Assembly: GCA_905234695.1 (NCBI GenBank)
Contig: CAJOHZ010000009.1
Span: 1 to 63,661, forward strand
Direction of reading: 5' to 3'
DNA length: 63,661 nucleotides
From: an uncultured Bacteroidales bacterium
Lineage (GTDB): Bacteria; Bacteroidota; Bacteroidia; Bacteroidales; P3
This document shows, piece by piece, positions 1 to 7,906 of the stretch. Below the pieces are notes generated by a model. It saw only the letters and a list, made by a program, of their open reading frames with translations. It was not told the origin of the DNA and searched no databases. Every line of letters begins with the position of its first letter. Position 1 is the first letter of the stretch. Made by a program: the position numbers and the translations under genes.

Positions 1-1
1 C

Positions 2-703
2 ATGGACCATGAGCTGATGACCATGTGGCTGTCGGTGGACAGATATGCTGACAAATACCCATTCATCTCTCCTTATGCCTATTGTGCTTGGAATCCAATA
101 AGATTGACTGACCCAAGTGGAGATACAATAAATGTTTCAAGACTCTCAAGCGCTGCGTTAGAAAAATATAATGCGAATATACAAGAGTTGCAAAAAAGCC
201 CGTTATTTTCATCATACTATAACGATTTACAGAATTCGCGAAATACATACTATATTGAGGAAGGTGCAGGAAAAGATGGAAGAGGTTCTTTTGAGCCAAG
301 TAGCTCTACTGTATCTGCAGAATTAGATAATTTATATGTACTTTCACAAGAATTGTTTCATGCGTTTCAAACAGATTGTAATATTTATACTAGCAATGAT
401 GCCTCTGTTCGCGAAACAGAGGGAGATGTTGTCGCACAACTTGTGATGTTCGATTTGGGAAGAATTAGTGTGGCAGAAAATTGGTCCTCACAATTATTTG
501 ATTATGCTGGTAATTACGGGGGGATATTAACTCCTCAATTTTCCAGGGGTTTTTCTAATATGGTGGACCTAAGAATTGATTTTTATAAAAATAGAGAACT
601 CCAAGATGGTGCGAAAGCCCCAAAAAGTTATATTCAAGCAAATTCAGGTAAACCGCCTTTGGCATTACAAAAGGCAATAAGAAAAAGTCTTCAACAGTAC
701 TAA
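2..703 (+). CDS. Orphan Rhs C-terminal tip, metallopeptidase-like toxin domain (5' partial)
   Basis: The first about 40 residues are the end of the Rhs repeat-associated core (MDHELMTMWLSVD, then AYCAWNP and a TDPSGD variant of the usual VDPDGR). The core enters from outside the window, so the real start is not visible. After the core comes a unique domain typical of a polymorphic toxin. It contains SQELFHAFQ near residues 115-123 followed by ETEGD near 138. This resembles the HExxH plus downstream Glu layout of zinc peptidases such as HELxHAxQ, but the first His is Gln here. The AT-rich composition differs from the chromosomal backbone. The toxin role comes from Rhs architecture; the enzymatic activity is uncertain. 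Confidence 0.65.
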   Translation: MDHELMTMWLSVDRYADKYPFISPYAYCAWNPIRLTDPSGDTINVSRLSSAALEKYNANIQELQKSPLFSSYYNDLQNSRNTYYIEEGAGKDGRGSFEPSSSTVSAELDNLYVLSQELFHAFQTDCNIYTSNDASVRETEGDVVAQLVMFDLGRISVAENWSSQLFDYAGNYGGILTPQFSRGFSNMVDLRIDFYKNRELQDGAKAPKSYIQANSGKPPLALQKAIRKSLQQY

Positions 704-715
704 TAATTTAGAGCA

Positions 716-1192
716 ATGATTAGAAAAATATATAACTATAAGAAAGTGCAAACGAACCATATAGTGTGGACTATTTACACTATACTCTTTCTTTCTTTTT
801 CACATAATTGTCATGCGCAAGTTCACCTTGATACAAGCAAAGTATTCACAACAGAAGAAGACTGGAGCAAATCAATAGACAGTTTATTTTATAAAGGAAT
901 ATTAGACACGACAAACGATGCATTGGTAATTCTAAGATTTAAAGTTCATAACAGTGGCAAGGTGTTAAGTGTGCATGTGGTCAGAAGTGCAAACATAGAC
1001 CCATCTTTGTTTTTTAGAATTTGTTCAACTATTGAGGACTGTTATGCTACACCATTCTTAAAGAACGAAATAATGAAGTATCAAAATCATTTGGTGAATA
1101 ATTATTTATATTTAAGTCTTACGCGGAAATTTCCCAAAAGAGTTTGCCAAGACAAGGAACGTGCGCCGACTCCAGGGAGAAAGACAAACTAA
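716..1192 (+). CDS. Exported small protein, putative immunity partner of the upstream Rhs tip
   Basis: This 158-residue protein starts 12 bp after the Rhs tip ends. The N-terminus has basic residues, then a hydrophobic stretch (about 18-33) ending in CHAQ, which fits a signal peptide or a periplasmic anchor. The mature part has a strand pattern with VILRFKVHNSGKVLSVHVVRS, reminiscent of the TonB C-terminal fold, but I do not claim homology. Its position directly after a toxin tip is the usual place for an immunity gene. Export would mean protection outside the cytoplasm. No family was recognised with certainty. Confidence 0.5.
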   Translation: MIRKIYNYKKVQTNHIVWTIYTILFLSFSHNCHAQVHLDTSKVFTTEEDWSKSIDSLFYKGILDTTNDALVILRFKVHNSGKVLSVHVVRSANIDPSLFFRICSTIEDCYATPFLKNEIMKYQNHLVNNYLYLSLTRKFPKRVCQDKERAPTPGRKTN

Positions 1193-1288
1193 CTCATTCC
1201 GCACAGAAAACGCAGGATTTCAACCCCAATTAAGACAATGAAAGCAATAACTAATTGGACCAACCAGCACATAAAATAGAAATAGTAA

Positions 1289-1313
1289 ACCGCACGGTTT
1301 TCGTGCGGTTTTA
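1289..1313 (+). terminator. Rho-independent terminator before the second Rhs tip
   Basis: CCGCACG (1290-1296) and CGTGCGG (1302-1308) form a 7-bp stem with a short loop, followed by TTTTA. It ends the first tip/immunity transcript. It sits at the junction where the displaced Rhs core reading frame begins. Confidence 0.75.
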
Positions 1314-1381
1314 CCCCTTCGTTTTCCACTGGCAAAGAGAGAGATGAGGAAACAGGCTTTGGCTACTTCGGTGCAAGGTAC

Positions 1382-2098
1382 ATGGACCATGAGCTGATGA
1401 CCATGTGGCTGAGCGTTGACCCGCTGGCCGACAAGTACCCCAATATTAGTCCGTATGCGTATTGTGCGTGGAATCCTGTGAAGTTGGTGGATCCGGATGG
1501 TAGGGATACTTCTTATTATAATTTAGATGGGAAGCAACAATTTGTAAAAAAAGGAGGTTCTGATATCAATATGATGATTGTTACTAGAAAGAAAGTTGAT
1601 GAAAAATCATTTAATAAAGGAGGATATTATGCTTTTGATGTAAATGATATTGATTTCAATAAAATGGAGGATATGTATAATAGCTCCGCAGAGGAGGGGG
1701 CAGACGAATGGTACTATAGGGTGCGTAAAGATGGAACTTCAACGACTCCCGAAGAGCTGGGACCCCATGGGGGAAAGGTTCAATTTGCTGAAGATGATAA
1801 GTTCAATGTTCACACACATACGCTTGATAATGCAATGGAATCCAATTCCTCTAACCTTGATCCCTCTATAGATAAAGATTGCGTTGGTATAGGTGATAGA
1901 TTTGGAATAATTCTCGGCTACAGCAAAAAAGGAGAAACATCGTCAAGCGCATCTATTAGCAATGTTAGCACTGCAAATCGTGATGATTTCATGCGGTCTG
2001 TGAGTTTTTATGACCGTAATGGTAGGATTAAACTTGGCGGTACATCACCTACATATGAAACGTTCAAAACAAATGTACAGAAACTACAAACTAGGTAA
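1382..2098 (+). CDS. Second orphan Rhs tip, JAB-like toxin domain
   Basis: The frame is open from 1289, and the in-frame codons before ATG 1382 read STGKERDEETGFGYFGARY, the conserved Rhs core. This is therefore a core fragment without its own natural start, cut off from a full Rhs gene. Residues 1-40 repeat the core of the first tip; bases 1381-1411 are identical to 1-31. The unique C-terminal part contains FNVHTHTLD, then about ten residues later LDPSIDKD. This resembles the HxH...S..D metal site of JAB/MPN peptidases, including the Tox-JAB toxin families. It is probably silent cassette DNA unless recombined into a full-length gene or translated from the internal ATG. Confidence 0.55.
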   Translation: MDHELMTMWLSVDPLADKYPNISPYAYCAWNPVKLVDPDGRDTSYYNLDGKQQFVKKGGSDINMMIVTRKKVDEKSFNKGGYYAFDVNDIDFNKMEDMYNSSAEEGADEWYYRVRKDGTSTTPEELGPHGGKVQFAEDDKFNVHTHTLDNAMESNSSNLDPSIDKDCVGIGDRFGIILGYSKKGETSSSASISNVSTANRDDFMRSVSFYDRNGRIKLGGTSPTYETFKTNVQKLQTR

Positions 2099-2109
2099 CG
2101 AAAAATAAA

Positions 2110-2730
2110 ATGGAAAAACTCATATTATCTCTAATATTTCTTCTTGTCATAATCCCAGATTCACACTGTCAAGATATTTGCAATTGTGATACGATCAGGA
2201 AAGAGAAACACCTTATCGTAGAAAAATGCATTGATAGTAGCGGGGAAGAGACTTTTAGGGTTTCTCGTCCTGGTTGTGTTCTAATAGGCCTTAATGCCCG
2301 TCCTATGAATGACAATGGTCCGATAATATCTATTTGTTTCCCGTATGATACGTACTTCTCTGAAGGAGGTAAAGAAAATGAGGTTACATTCTATACTTAT
2401 GGATTTGTTGATGATCAATTCATGGTTATACTAATAGATATGAACAATCAGATTGAGCACCTTTTTGATTTTGATTCAATCCTTTCAGAAGAAGACCTGT
2501 CGGCATTTATAGAACATGTTGGAGGTTGGATACCCCTCAACGAGAAACCTGGTGACATATTAACACAACTTTTTGATAGGATGCCTAAAACACAAGAGGG
2601 TAGGACTACAATGGCAATCAAAGGTAAATATTCTCAAATTCTTCTCTACAATATTATGAATGAAAACATCGAAGATTTTGTTGAATCTGCAAAATCCTTA
2701 TTCCTCTATGAGTTAAAACGTATCCAATAA
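2110..2730 (+). CDS. Exported protein, putative immunity partner of the JAB-like tip
   Basis: This 206-residue protein begins 11 bp after the Rhs tip. It has a clear signal peptide (MEKLILSLIFLLVIIPDSHC then QD). The mature N-terminus has three cysteines within about 20 residues (DICNCDTIR...EKC). The gene is AT-rich like the tip. Its position and matching base composition suggest an immunity protein that works in the periplasm or outer membrane. It may instead be an unrelated exported protein carried with the cassette. The fold was not recognised. Confidence 0.5.
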   Translation: MEKLILSLIFLLVIIPDSHCQDICNCDTIRKEKHLIVEKCIDSSGEETFRVSRPGCVLIGLNARPMNDNGPIISICFPYDTYFSEGGKENEVTFYTYGFVDDQFMVILIDMNNQIEHLFDFDSILSEEDLSAFIEHVGGWIPLNEKPGDILTQLFDRMPKTQEGRTTMAIKGKYSQILLYNIMNENIEDFVESAKSLFLYELKRIQ

Positions 2731-2808
2731 GGTATCTTTAAACGTTTTTCTGAAGAAATGTTCTATTGATGGAGCAGACACTTATCAAGAGGCAAAATCA
2801 CAAGTGAG

Positions 2809-2859
2809 AAGAGTAAGATGCAGACAGAAGGCACCCCGAAAGCTTACCGGAGCCACTCA
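2809..2859 (+). repeat. 51-bp direct repeat, copy 1
   Basis: By eye this matches 3089-3139 at 45 of 51 positions, including GAGTAAGATGCAG and CCGAAAGCTT. Together the copies bracket about 230 bp that contains an imperfect palindrome. Confidence 0.8.
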
Positions 2860-2952
2860 TCTGATGCGGTCCTTAAATTGAGCGTTTTTCTTCCCCCACG
2901 GGAAAAAGTTATATTTTTGCAACGTCAAATTTCGCGACACCAAACCCAATAC

Positions 2953-3130
2953 AGGGTGTGTCCGGTGCGCCTCTTATGCGCTTCTTATGCGCCTCCAGTG
3001 TGCCTTCTGCCCTTCTCCTACATATCTCCTACACTTCTCCTACCTCTCTTGGGGAGATGTGTGGGAGAGGTGTGGGTATGTATTGGAAAAGAGTAAGATG
3101 CAGGCTGAAGGTACACCGAAAGCTTGCCGA
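2953..3130. repeat. Intergenic element with tandem short repeats and an imperfect palindrome (locus 1)
   Basis: The gene-free stretch 2731-3147 holds no convincing ORF. Inside it are repeats of CTTATGCGC (2970-2995), a run of CTCCTAC units (about 3015-3042), then a mirrored GGGAGA/GTGTGGG run (about 3053-3078). The outer arm GTGTGCCTT pairs imperfectly with AAGGTACAC. The layout closely parallels the elements at 49738-49888 and 60845-61006. Confidence 0.6.
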
Positions 3131-3139
3131 AGCCACTCA
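3089..3139 (+). repeat. 51-bp direct repeat, copy 2
   Basis: Second copy of the 2809-2859 repeat with six mismatches. It ends nine bases before the stop codon of the convergent PHP gene. Confidence 0.8.
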
Positions 3140-3147
3140 AAGGGCAC

Positions 3148-3915
3148 TCACCTCGGGAGGGGGGCGGTGCGGAAGGCCATGGTGTCGATAAAGCGGCCCT
3201 CTTTGCCTGCCAGGGCCATGGCGAATTCGGCGAAGGTGCGGTGCTCCATGTGGATGATGTTGTACACGTCGCCGATGTTGTCGATGAAGTGGGCGTCGCT
3301 GTCGGTGATGAAATTGAACCGTTTGAGGTAGGCGAATTTCTTCAGCAGCTCTTCTTTCGTGATAAACTTGTTAATCTCCAACCCGTCGGCCTTGAGGTCG
3401 GGCGGGATGAAGCCCAGCTGGCTGGTGAGCGAGGTGGTGCCTTTGTTGACATGCGCGGGGATGAAGAGTCCGCCGATGCGGTGGACCTCCTCGTAGATGC
3501 CGTCAATATCGACGTCGATGCCGTTGAGGAGGTGGTATTCTTCTTCGCCCACAATCTCGTCGTTCTCGTCGACGATAAGTTGGTAGCCGAACCGGTCCTC
3601 GTCGTTGGGGATGGGCGGAAGGTGCTGGTCCAGGAACTCCTGGAACTCGTCCAGCTGGTCGTCAGTCTCGAAGAAGGCAAGGCAGTGGGCTTCCTCCTGC
3701 GAGGTGACTTCCACACCGCCGAGCACGAAGAGGCCGTTGTCGCGCCCCACCTTCTGCGTCACTTTGACCTGACGGGTGGTGTTGTGGTCGGAGATGGCAA
3801 TCATGTCCAGCCCCCGCGCCAGGGCGCGCTGTACGATGGCGGTAGGACTCATCTCCAAATCACCACAGGGCGACAGCACCGTGTGAATGTGCAAATCGGC
3901 TTTGAAAGGAGTCAC
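3148..3915 (-). CDS. PHP-domain metal-dependent phosphoesterase
   Basis: This 255-residue PHP family protein has the first metal motif DLHIHT at about residues 7-12. It is followed by SDHN near 43-46, FIPAHVNKG in the middle and a SDAHF motif near 205, the usual His/Asp ligand set of the PHP fold. The likely role is hydrolysis of a phosphoester; the substrate cannot be told. The start is GTG, because a stop lies just upstream and no ATG fits. The DRTGG-domain gene lies upstream on the same strand. PHP and DRTGG genes often cluster in anaerobes, so a shared regulatory or signalling role is plausible but inferred. Confidence 0.85.
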   Translation of the reverse strand: MTPFKADLHIHTVLSPCGDLEMSPTAIVQRALARGLDMIAISDHNTTRQVKVTQKVGRDNGLFVLGGVEVTSQEEAHCLAFFETDDQLDEFQEFLDQHLPPIPNDEDRFGYQLIVDENDEIVGEEEYHLLNGIDVDIDGIYEEVHRIGGLFIPAHVNKGTTSLTSQLGFIPPDLKADGLEINKFITKEELLKKFAYLKRFNFITDSDAHFIDNIGDVYNIIHMEHRTFAEFAMALAGKEGRFIDTMAFRTAPLPR

Positions 3916-3958
3916 TTAGATTGAAAATTGAGAATTGAAAATTGAGAATTGGAAATCC

Positions 3959-4297
3959 TCAATGTTGCTTGATCAATTCATAAATCTTGCCGGCGGTCTC
4001 GAAGGTCTCCATGGGGGTGCTGAGGAAGGGGATGCCTTCGTCGTTGCTCTGCTCCAGTGTGTCGTCCGAGGCGGTCTGCCCCTTCACCAGGATGACGCAG
4101 GCCAGCTCTTTGAGCGAGGCGATGGCCATCACGTTCTTGTGGACCTGCAGGGTGACCCAGATGTTGCCCATCTCGGCGTTGCCCATCACATCGCTGAGCA
4201 GGTCGGATACATAGCAGCCCTCGATTTCGCGGTCCAGGCCGTTGGCGCCGGAGAGGACTTTCAGATTCAAAGCGTCGACAAGTTCTTTTACTTTCAT
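3959..4297 (-). CDS. DRTGG-domain small regulatory protein
   Basis: This 112-residue protein starts MKVKELVDALNLKVLSG and contains the core GCYVSDLLSDVMGNAEMGNIWVT. That is the pattern of DRTGG domains, which bind ligands in phosphotransacetylase-like and serine-kinase-like proteins. A longer frame reaches 4354, but the -7 promoter at 4332-4339 lies inside that extension. ATG 4297 with a leader of about 30 nt is therefore the better start. The PHP gene is 43 bp downstream; the spacer is a stretch of ATTGAGA/ATTGAAA repeats. Confidence 0.75.
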   Translation of the reverse strand: MKVKELVDALNLKVLSGANGLDREIEGCYVSDLLSDVMGNAEMGNIWVTLQVHKNVMAIASLKELACVILVKGQTASDDTLEQSNDEGIPFLSTPMETFETAGKIYELIKQH

Positions 4298-4328
4298 ATC
4301 GGTAGGAGTTGTGTTACATTGTTTGGAG

Positions 4329-4403
4329 TTGCAAAGGTACGACTTTTTTTCCATTTTGTGGGCACAAATGTTGCCATTTGTGTAAAAAATCGTATCTTTG
4401 CAA
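4329..4403. promoter_or_regulatory. Mirrored divergent promoter pair
   Basis: On the minus strand TACCTTTG (4339-4332) faces the DRTGG gene. On the plus strand TATCTTTG (4393-4400) faces the gene at 4448. The two arms are near mirror images: TTGCAAAG, one base, TACGA, one base, TTTTTT in both directions. Both fit the Bacteroidota -7 consensus TAnnTTTG. Confidence 0.75.
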
Positions 4404-4447
4404 TTGGAAAAAACAGCTTATAAGTACGTTATAAAACTGAACAGGAT

Positions 4448-4849
4448 ATGCAATTAAAGCTTTCTTATCAGGAGATTCAGCGTCTCATTGCCGACAAGAC
4501 GGGCAAAGAGTTGCCGATGTGCTATGGCGGCCCGCACACCTTGCGTGTCTCGCATCAGGTGCCGTTGATGGGCTCGGTGGGGCTTGACATCAATGTGGAC
4601 CGCATCGAGGGCACCGACCTCTTCCTCTCCTATGGCGGCGGCGCGGGCATCGAATTCATGGTGCGCACTGCGTTGGGACACTACAAAGGGCGTCCGGAGA
4701 TGGAGTTCTTGGAACTGTTGGAAGGCAATTGCCTGCGTTTGATGTTGGGGAAAAGCCATCAGATGGCGGCGCTGTTCGAGCGTATCCAACTTACCGACAT
4801 ACATTTCGATGAGCAGTCGGTGATGATAGACTTTGTGCCGCGGCCTTAG
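4448..4849 (+). CDS. Conserved small cytoplasmic protein of unknown function
   Basis: This 133-residue protein has no signal peptide and no membrane segment. It reads as alternating strands and helices, with glycine-rich LFLSYGGGAGIEF near the middle and a C-terminal IHFDEQSVMIDFVPRP. The promoter TATCTTTG lies 48 bp upstream. It is convergent with the barrel gene at 4870, leaving 20 bp between them. I do not recognise the family. GC content and codon use match the backbone, which argues for a real resident gene. Confidence 0.7.
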   Translation: MQLKLSYQEIQRLIADKTGKELPMCYGGPHTLRVSHQVPLMGSVGLDINVDRIEGTDLFLSYGGGAGIEFMVRTALGHYKGRPEMEFLELLEGNCLRLMLGKSHQMAALFERIQLTDIHFDEQSVMIDFVPRP

Positions 4850-4869
4850 CCGGTGGCCAAAGGTTCCCG

Positions 4870-5739
4870 TCAGAAGGTGTAATTGATACCCACCCGCACC
4901 CAGTTGCGGTTGGAGAGCAGCGGTGTGCCCTGTACGCCAAAGCCCAGGTCGGTGGTCTTGCGGGTGGTGGTGATGGTTGTGCGGCGCGATAGCACGCGGG
5001 GCTCCGCCGTATAGTCGTAGGTGCGGATTTCCTCGATATTCTTGTAGGTGGTATTGTCAAAGATGAACGAGAGGAAATCGAGGTACAGGTCCACATAGCA
5101 ATGCGGATGAATCTGCCAGCTGAGGCCGGGGGTGATTTTCGCTCCGAGGGAGGTGGAGGTGGACTGTATCTCGTAGGCGGTGTCGATGGTATAATGCAAC
5201 TCGCGGTAGTACCAGTCGAGCGAGTCGTGACGCTGGGTGTAGCCGGACTTTCCGAAGTAGAGGCTCAGTTCGGCGAAGAGGGCCACGTCGCCCACCTGTA
5301 CCAGCTCGTAGCGGACGTAGGGGGCGATGGTGTAGGAGTAGGTGTGCTGTTTGAACCAACCCACATAGTCTTTGACATCGGCGAGAGGCTCTCCCGAGGC
5401 ATCGATGGGGAAGTGGACTCCGTAGGTGGAGTCTTCGGCAAAGAATTCGGCCATCGTGAGGTCGCCGCTGGAATAGTTCCAAGAATAGCTGCCCGAGAGA
5501 CCCACCTGCAGGCGGCCGAACTGATAGCCGGCCTTTACGCCGCCGGTGAGGGTGAGCGGCTTGGGTGCGTTGTACTCCTTGGTGTTGCTGAACGAGGTGT
5601 CGGCATTCGTGAATGCCACGACAGTGCTGGAGTTTCCGGAGGAGCTGGCGCCGCCTAGGTGGAGACTCACCACAAACTGGGCGTGGGCCGCCGCCGTCAG
5701 GGCAATCAGACCGAGGGTGAATAGTATCTTCTTCATCAT
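4870..5739 (-). CDS. Outer-membrane beta-barrel protein (twin 1)
   Basis: This 289-residue protein has a signal peptide (MMKKILFTLGLIALTAAAHAQ) followed by alternating amphipathic strands and ends in VRVGINYTF, the aromatic C-terminus expected of a BamA-folded barrel. Marks such as GYQFGRLQVGLSGSYSW and TPGLSWQIHPHCYVDLYLD recur in the next gene, so the two are tandem paralogues 13 bp apart in the same operon. Either Met1 or Met2 could be the start. The function, pore or structural, cannot be told from sequence. Confidence 0.75.
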   Translation of the reverse strand: MMKKILFTLGLIALTAAAHAQFVVSLHLGGASSSGNSSTVVAFTNADTSFSNTKEYNAPKPLTLTGGVKAGYQFGRLQVGLSGSYSWNYSSGDLTMAEFFAEDSTYGVHFPIDASGEPLADVKDYVGWFKQHTYSYTIAPYVRYELVQVGDVALFAELSLYFGKSGYTQRHDSLDWYYRELHYTIDTAYEIQSTSTSLGAKITPGLSWQIHPHCYVDLYLDFLSFIFDNTTYKNIEEIRTYDYTAEPRVLSRRTTITTTRKTTDLGFGVQGTPLLSNRNWVRVGINYTF

Positions 5740-5752
5740 GACTCAGTGTGGC

Positions 5753-6586
5753 TTAGAAGGTGAAACTGAACCCTACGCGAACCCAGTTGCGGGAATGGAG
5801 CTGTGTGAGCAGCGGGGTGCCGGTGAGGCCGCCGCTGATATCGGTGGTGTTGGTGGTGACGGTGGTGCGGGTCACATCGAGTTTGTAGGAGTCCATGCCG
5901 GTGATGCGGGCATTGTACTCGCACTGTTCCTCCACCACTGTGGTCTTGGCGAATGCCACCGAGAGAATATCGAAATAGAGGTCCAGCGAGCAGTGCTTGT
6001 CCAGCTGCCAGCTGAGGCCCGGAATCACCTGTACGCCGAGGCTGGTGCCGTTCGCCACCTGGGTGAAGGTAGTGTCGTAGGTCTTGTAATCCTTGTTGTC
6101 TTTGGTGATTACCACATGTCCCGATATAGAGGGGTCTTGTTTCATGGTGTAGAAGCCGTGCAGCTCGGCAAAGAGAGCGATGTCGCCCGCCTGGATGATG
6201 TCGTAGCGCAGATAGGGGGCCACAGTGATGGCGGTGCTTTTGGCGGTTATCTCACCGGTGGTGTTGAATCCGGTGGTGCTGATGACGGGTATCAGCGTGG
6301 GGTCGATGCCCTGACGGGTGAGGGACTCCATGCTGTAGCTGCCGGTGACACCCACCTGGAGTCGACCGAACTTGTAACCCACTTTCAGGCCACCGCAGAA
6401 GTTGCTGGATTTGTCCGTAGGTACGTCGGTGGTTATCGTGGAGTCGGTGACGATGGTGATGTGGGTAACGGTGTTGATGTTGCCCGAACTCATGGCACCA
6501 CCGACATTGGCACTGACGAAAAGTTGTGCGTTGGCGGTATAGGCGAAGGCGGCCAGGACAACAAGGGTGAGAATGAACCTTTTCAT
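5753..6586 (-). CDS. Outer-membrane beta-barrel protein (twin 2)
   Basis: This 277-residue protein has the signal peptide MKRFILTLVVLAAFAYTANAQ and a C-terminus VRVGFSFTF. It shares GYKFGRLQVGVTGSYSME, a PYLRYD(I)IQAGDIALFAEL block and IPGLSWQLDKHCSLDLYFD with the downstream twin. A frame extends upstream to 6649 but crosses the -7 promoter at 6627-6634, so ATG 6586 is chosen. It is the first gene of a two-gene operon. The pair looks like a recent duplication that has since diverged in the surface loops. Confidence 0.75.
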   Translation of the reverse strand: MKRFILTLVVLAAFAYTANAQLFVSANVGGAMSSGNINTVTHITIVTDSTITTDVPTDKSSNFCGGLKVGYKFGRLQVGVTGSYSMESLTRQGIDPTLIPVISTTGFNTTGEITAKSTAITVAPYLRYDIIQAGDIALFAELHGFYTMKQDPSISGHVVITKDNKDYKTYDTTFTQVANGTSLGVQVIPGLSWQLDKHCSLDLYFDILSVAFAKTTVVEEQCEYNARITGMDSYKLDVTRTTVTTNTTDISGGLTGTPLLTQLHSRNWVRVGFSFTF

Positions 6587-6626
6587 GTATGTGTGTGCTT
6601 TGTTTTTATAATTGTTTTTGAATTTG

Positions 6627-6634
6627 CAAAAGTA
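6627..6634 (-). promoter_or_regulatory. -7 promoter element for the barrel operon
   Basis: The minus strand reads TACTTTTG, an exact TAnnTTTG match, about 40 bp upstream of ATG 6586. Confidence 0.6.
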
Positions 6635-6792
6635 CAACTTTTTTTTCAATTATGAAGTGTCGCGTTTCAAATCGCACTTTTTTTTCTCTCCCGGAGGATA
6701 TGAAAAAAAGCACGCCACATTGCTGTAACGCGCTTGTAATAATGTTGGTATGTGTTTTTGGACAGCCTTGTTGGCGGACTCTTCCGCGGTGC

Positions 6793-7857
6793 TTAAAAAA
6801 CCACCTTCGAGGCGAAGTTGCCGGCCTCGGCGTGCCATCTTTCGCTCCCGTCGGGGGCAAAACAATAGACATCGGCGAAGACTCGGGCAGGGCTGTTGCA
6901 GACGTATATGTCGCCCGTCGAGGGGTCGATGTTGATGCCGTAGGCATGGCTCAGCGTGCCGCTGTGGGAGGTGATGATGGGGGTTCCCGGCAGAGTGGCG
7001 CCATCGGCGCGGTAGAACAGGGCCGACGGGTTCCAGGAGGCGTCGTAGGTGGTGGTGTAGTAGTACACGTTGCCGTTGTGGACAGCGCAGTTGGTCATGA
7101 CGGTGCCCATGCGGGTGACGCTGGTGTCGGCAGTGTTGATGATGGCGGTGTTGCCGGGGATGTCGTCGCGGTAGGGGTGTCCGCTGCACAGCACCAGCAG
7201 GCGGCCGTCGCCGAGCGGCTGGATGCGGCCGGGGTTGACACCCACGGTCACCTTCCGCACCTCGCGGAAACTCTCCAAGTCGACCACCGACACGGTGCTG
7301 TCGAACTCTGTCTCGTTCTGTGCGTTGTATTGCCAGCAGTTGCATACATACAACGCCCCATTGGCGACACACAGCTGCTCGGGCTGCATCCCGCTGAGGG
7401 GGCAGGTGGCCTCGATGTTGAGCTGGGCGGTGTCGATGCGCACCACGGTCTTGTCGTAGCAGCTGACATACAGTTTGCCTCCGTGGCAGGCGATATAGCG
7501 CGGCCCGCGGCTGCCCATGCTTATCTGCCGCAGGCTTTTGCCGGTGGCGGGGTCGATGACCTCGAGGGTGTTGGCTTCGTAGACTGTGCAGTACAACTTG
7601 CCGCCGTAGTGTACGAGGTCCTGCGCCAGGTCGCCCAGCCCACGGCCGTTGGCGGCGGAGAACCACTGCGGCACGGCGGTGCCGCTGTCGAGGTTCAGGA
7701 GGGTGATTTCGGCGTCGTTGTTGCCCCATTCGCCTTCGCTCAGCACGTAGGCGTGGCGTCCGGCGGCGGGTGTGACGGGTGTTATCGGGTCGTCTTTGTG
7801 GCAGGCGGTCAATGCCGTCAGGAGGACGAGGAGGGTGGGGAGGAATGCTCTTTTCAT
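6793..7857 (-). CDS. btuG: BtuG-like surface lipoprotein, beta-propeller for cobalamin capture
   Basis: This 354-residue protein has the lipoprotein signal MKRAFLPTLLVLLTALTAC with the lipobox Cys at 19. After it come repeated propeller blades: YVLSEGEWGNNDAEITLLNLDSG, LAQDLVHYGGKLYCTVYEANTLEVIDPATGK, GPRYIACHGGKLYVSCYDKTVVRIDT, and a last blade near DIYVCNSPARVF. This matches the YncE/DUF5074 propellers that include Bacteroides BtuG, the extracellular B12-binding partner of BtuB. It lies 49 bp downstream of the BtuB-like receptor and shares its riboswitch. The family call is firm; the B12 role follows from context. Confidence 0.8.
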   Translation of the reverse strand: MKRAFLPTLLVLLTALTACHKDDPITPVTPAAGRHAYVLSEGEWGNNDAEITLLNLDSGTAVPQWFSAANGRGLGDLAQDLVHYGGKLYCTVYEANTLEVIDPATGKSLRQISMGSRGPRYIACHGGKLYVSCYDKTVVRIDTAQLNIEATCPLSGMQPEQLCVANGALYVCNCWQYNAQNETEFDSTVSVVDLESFREVRKVTVGVNPGRIQPLGDGRLLVLCSGHPYRDDIPGNTAIINTADTSVTRMGTVMTNCAVHNGNVYYYTTTYDASWNPSALFYRADGATLPGTPIITSHSGTLSHAYGINIDPSTGDIYVCNSPARVFADVYCFAPDGSERWHAEAGNFASKVVF

Positions 7858-7906
7858 AAGGGGAATTTAATGGAGTGGGATTGATTTATAGGTTGTGTGT
7901 GAATGT

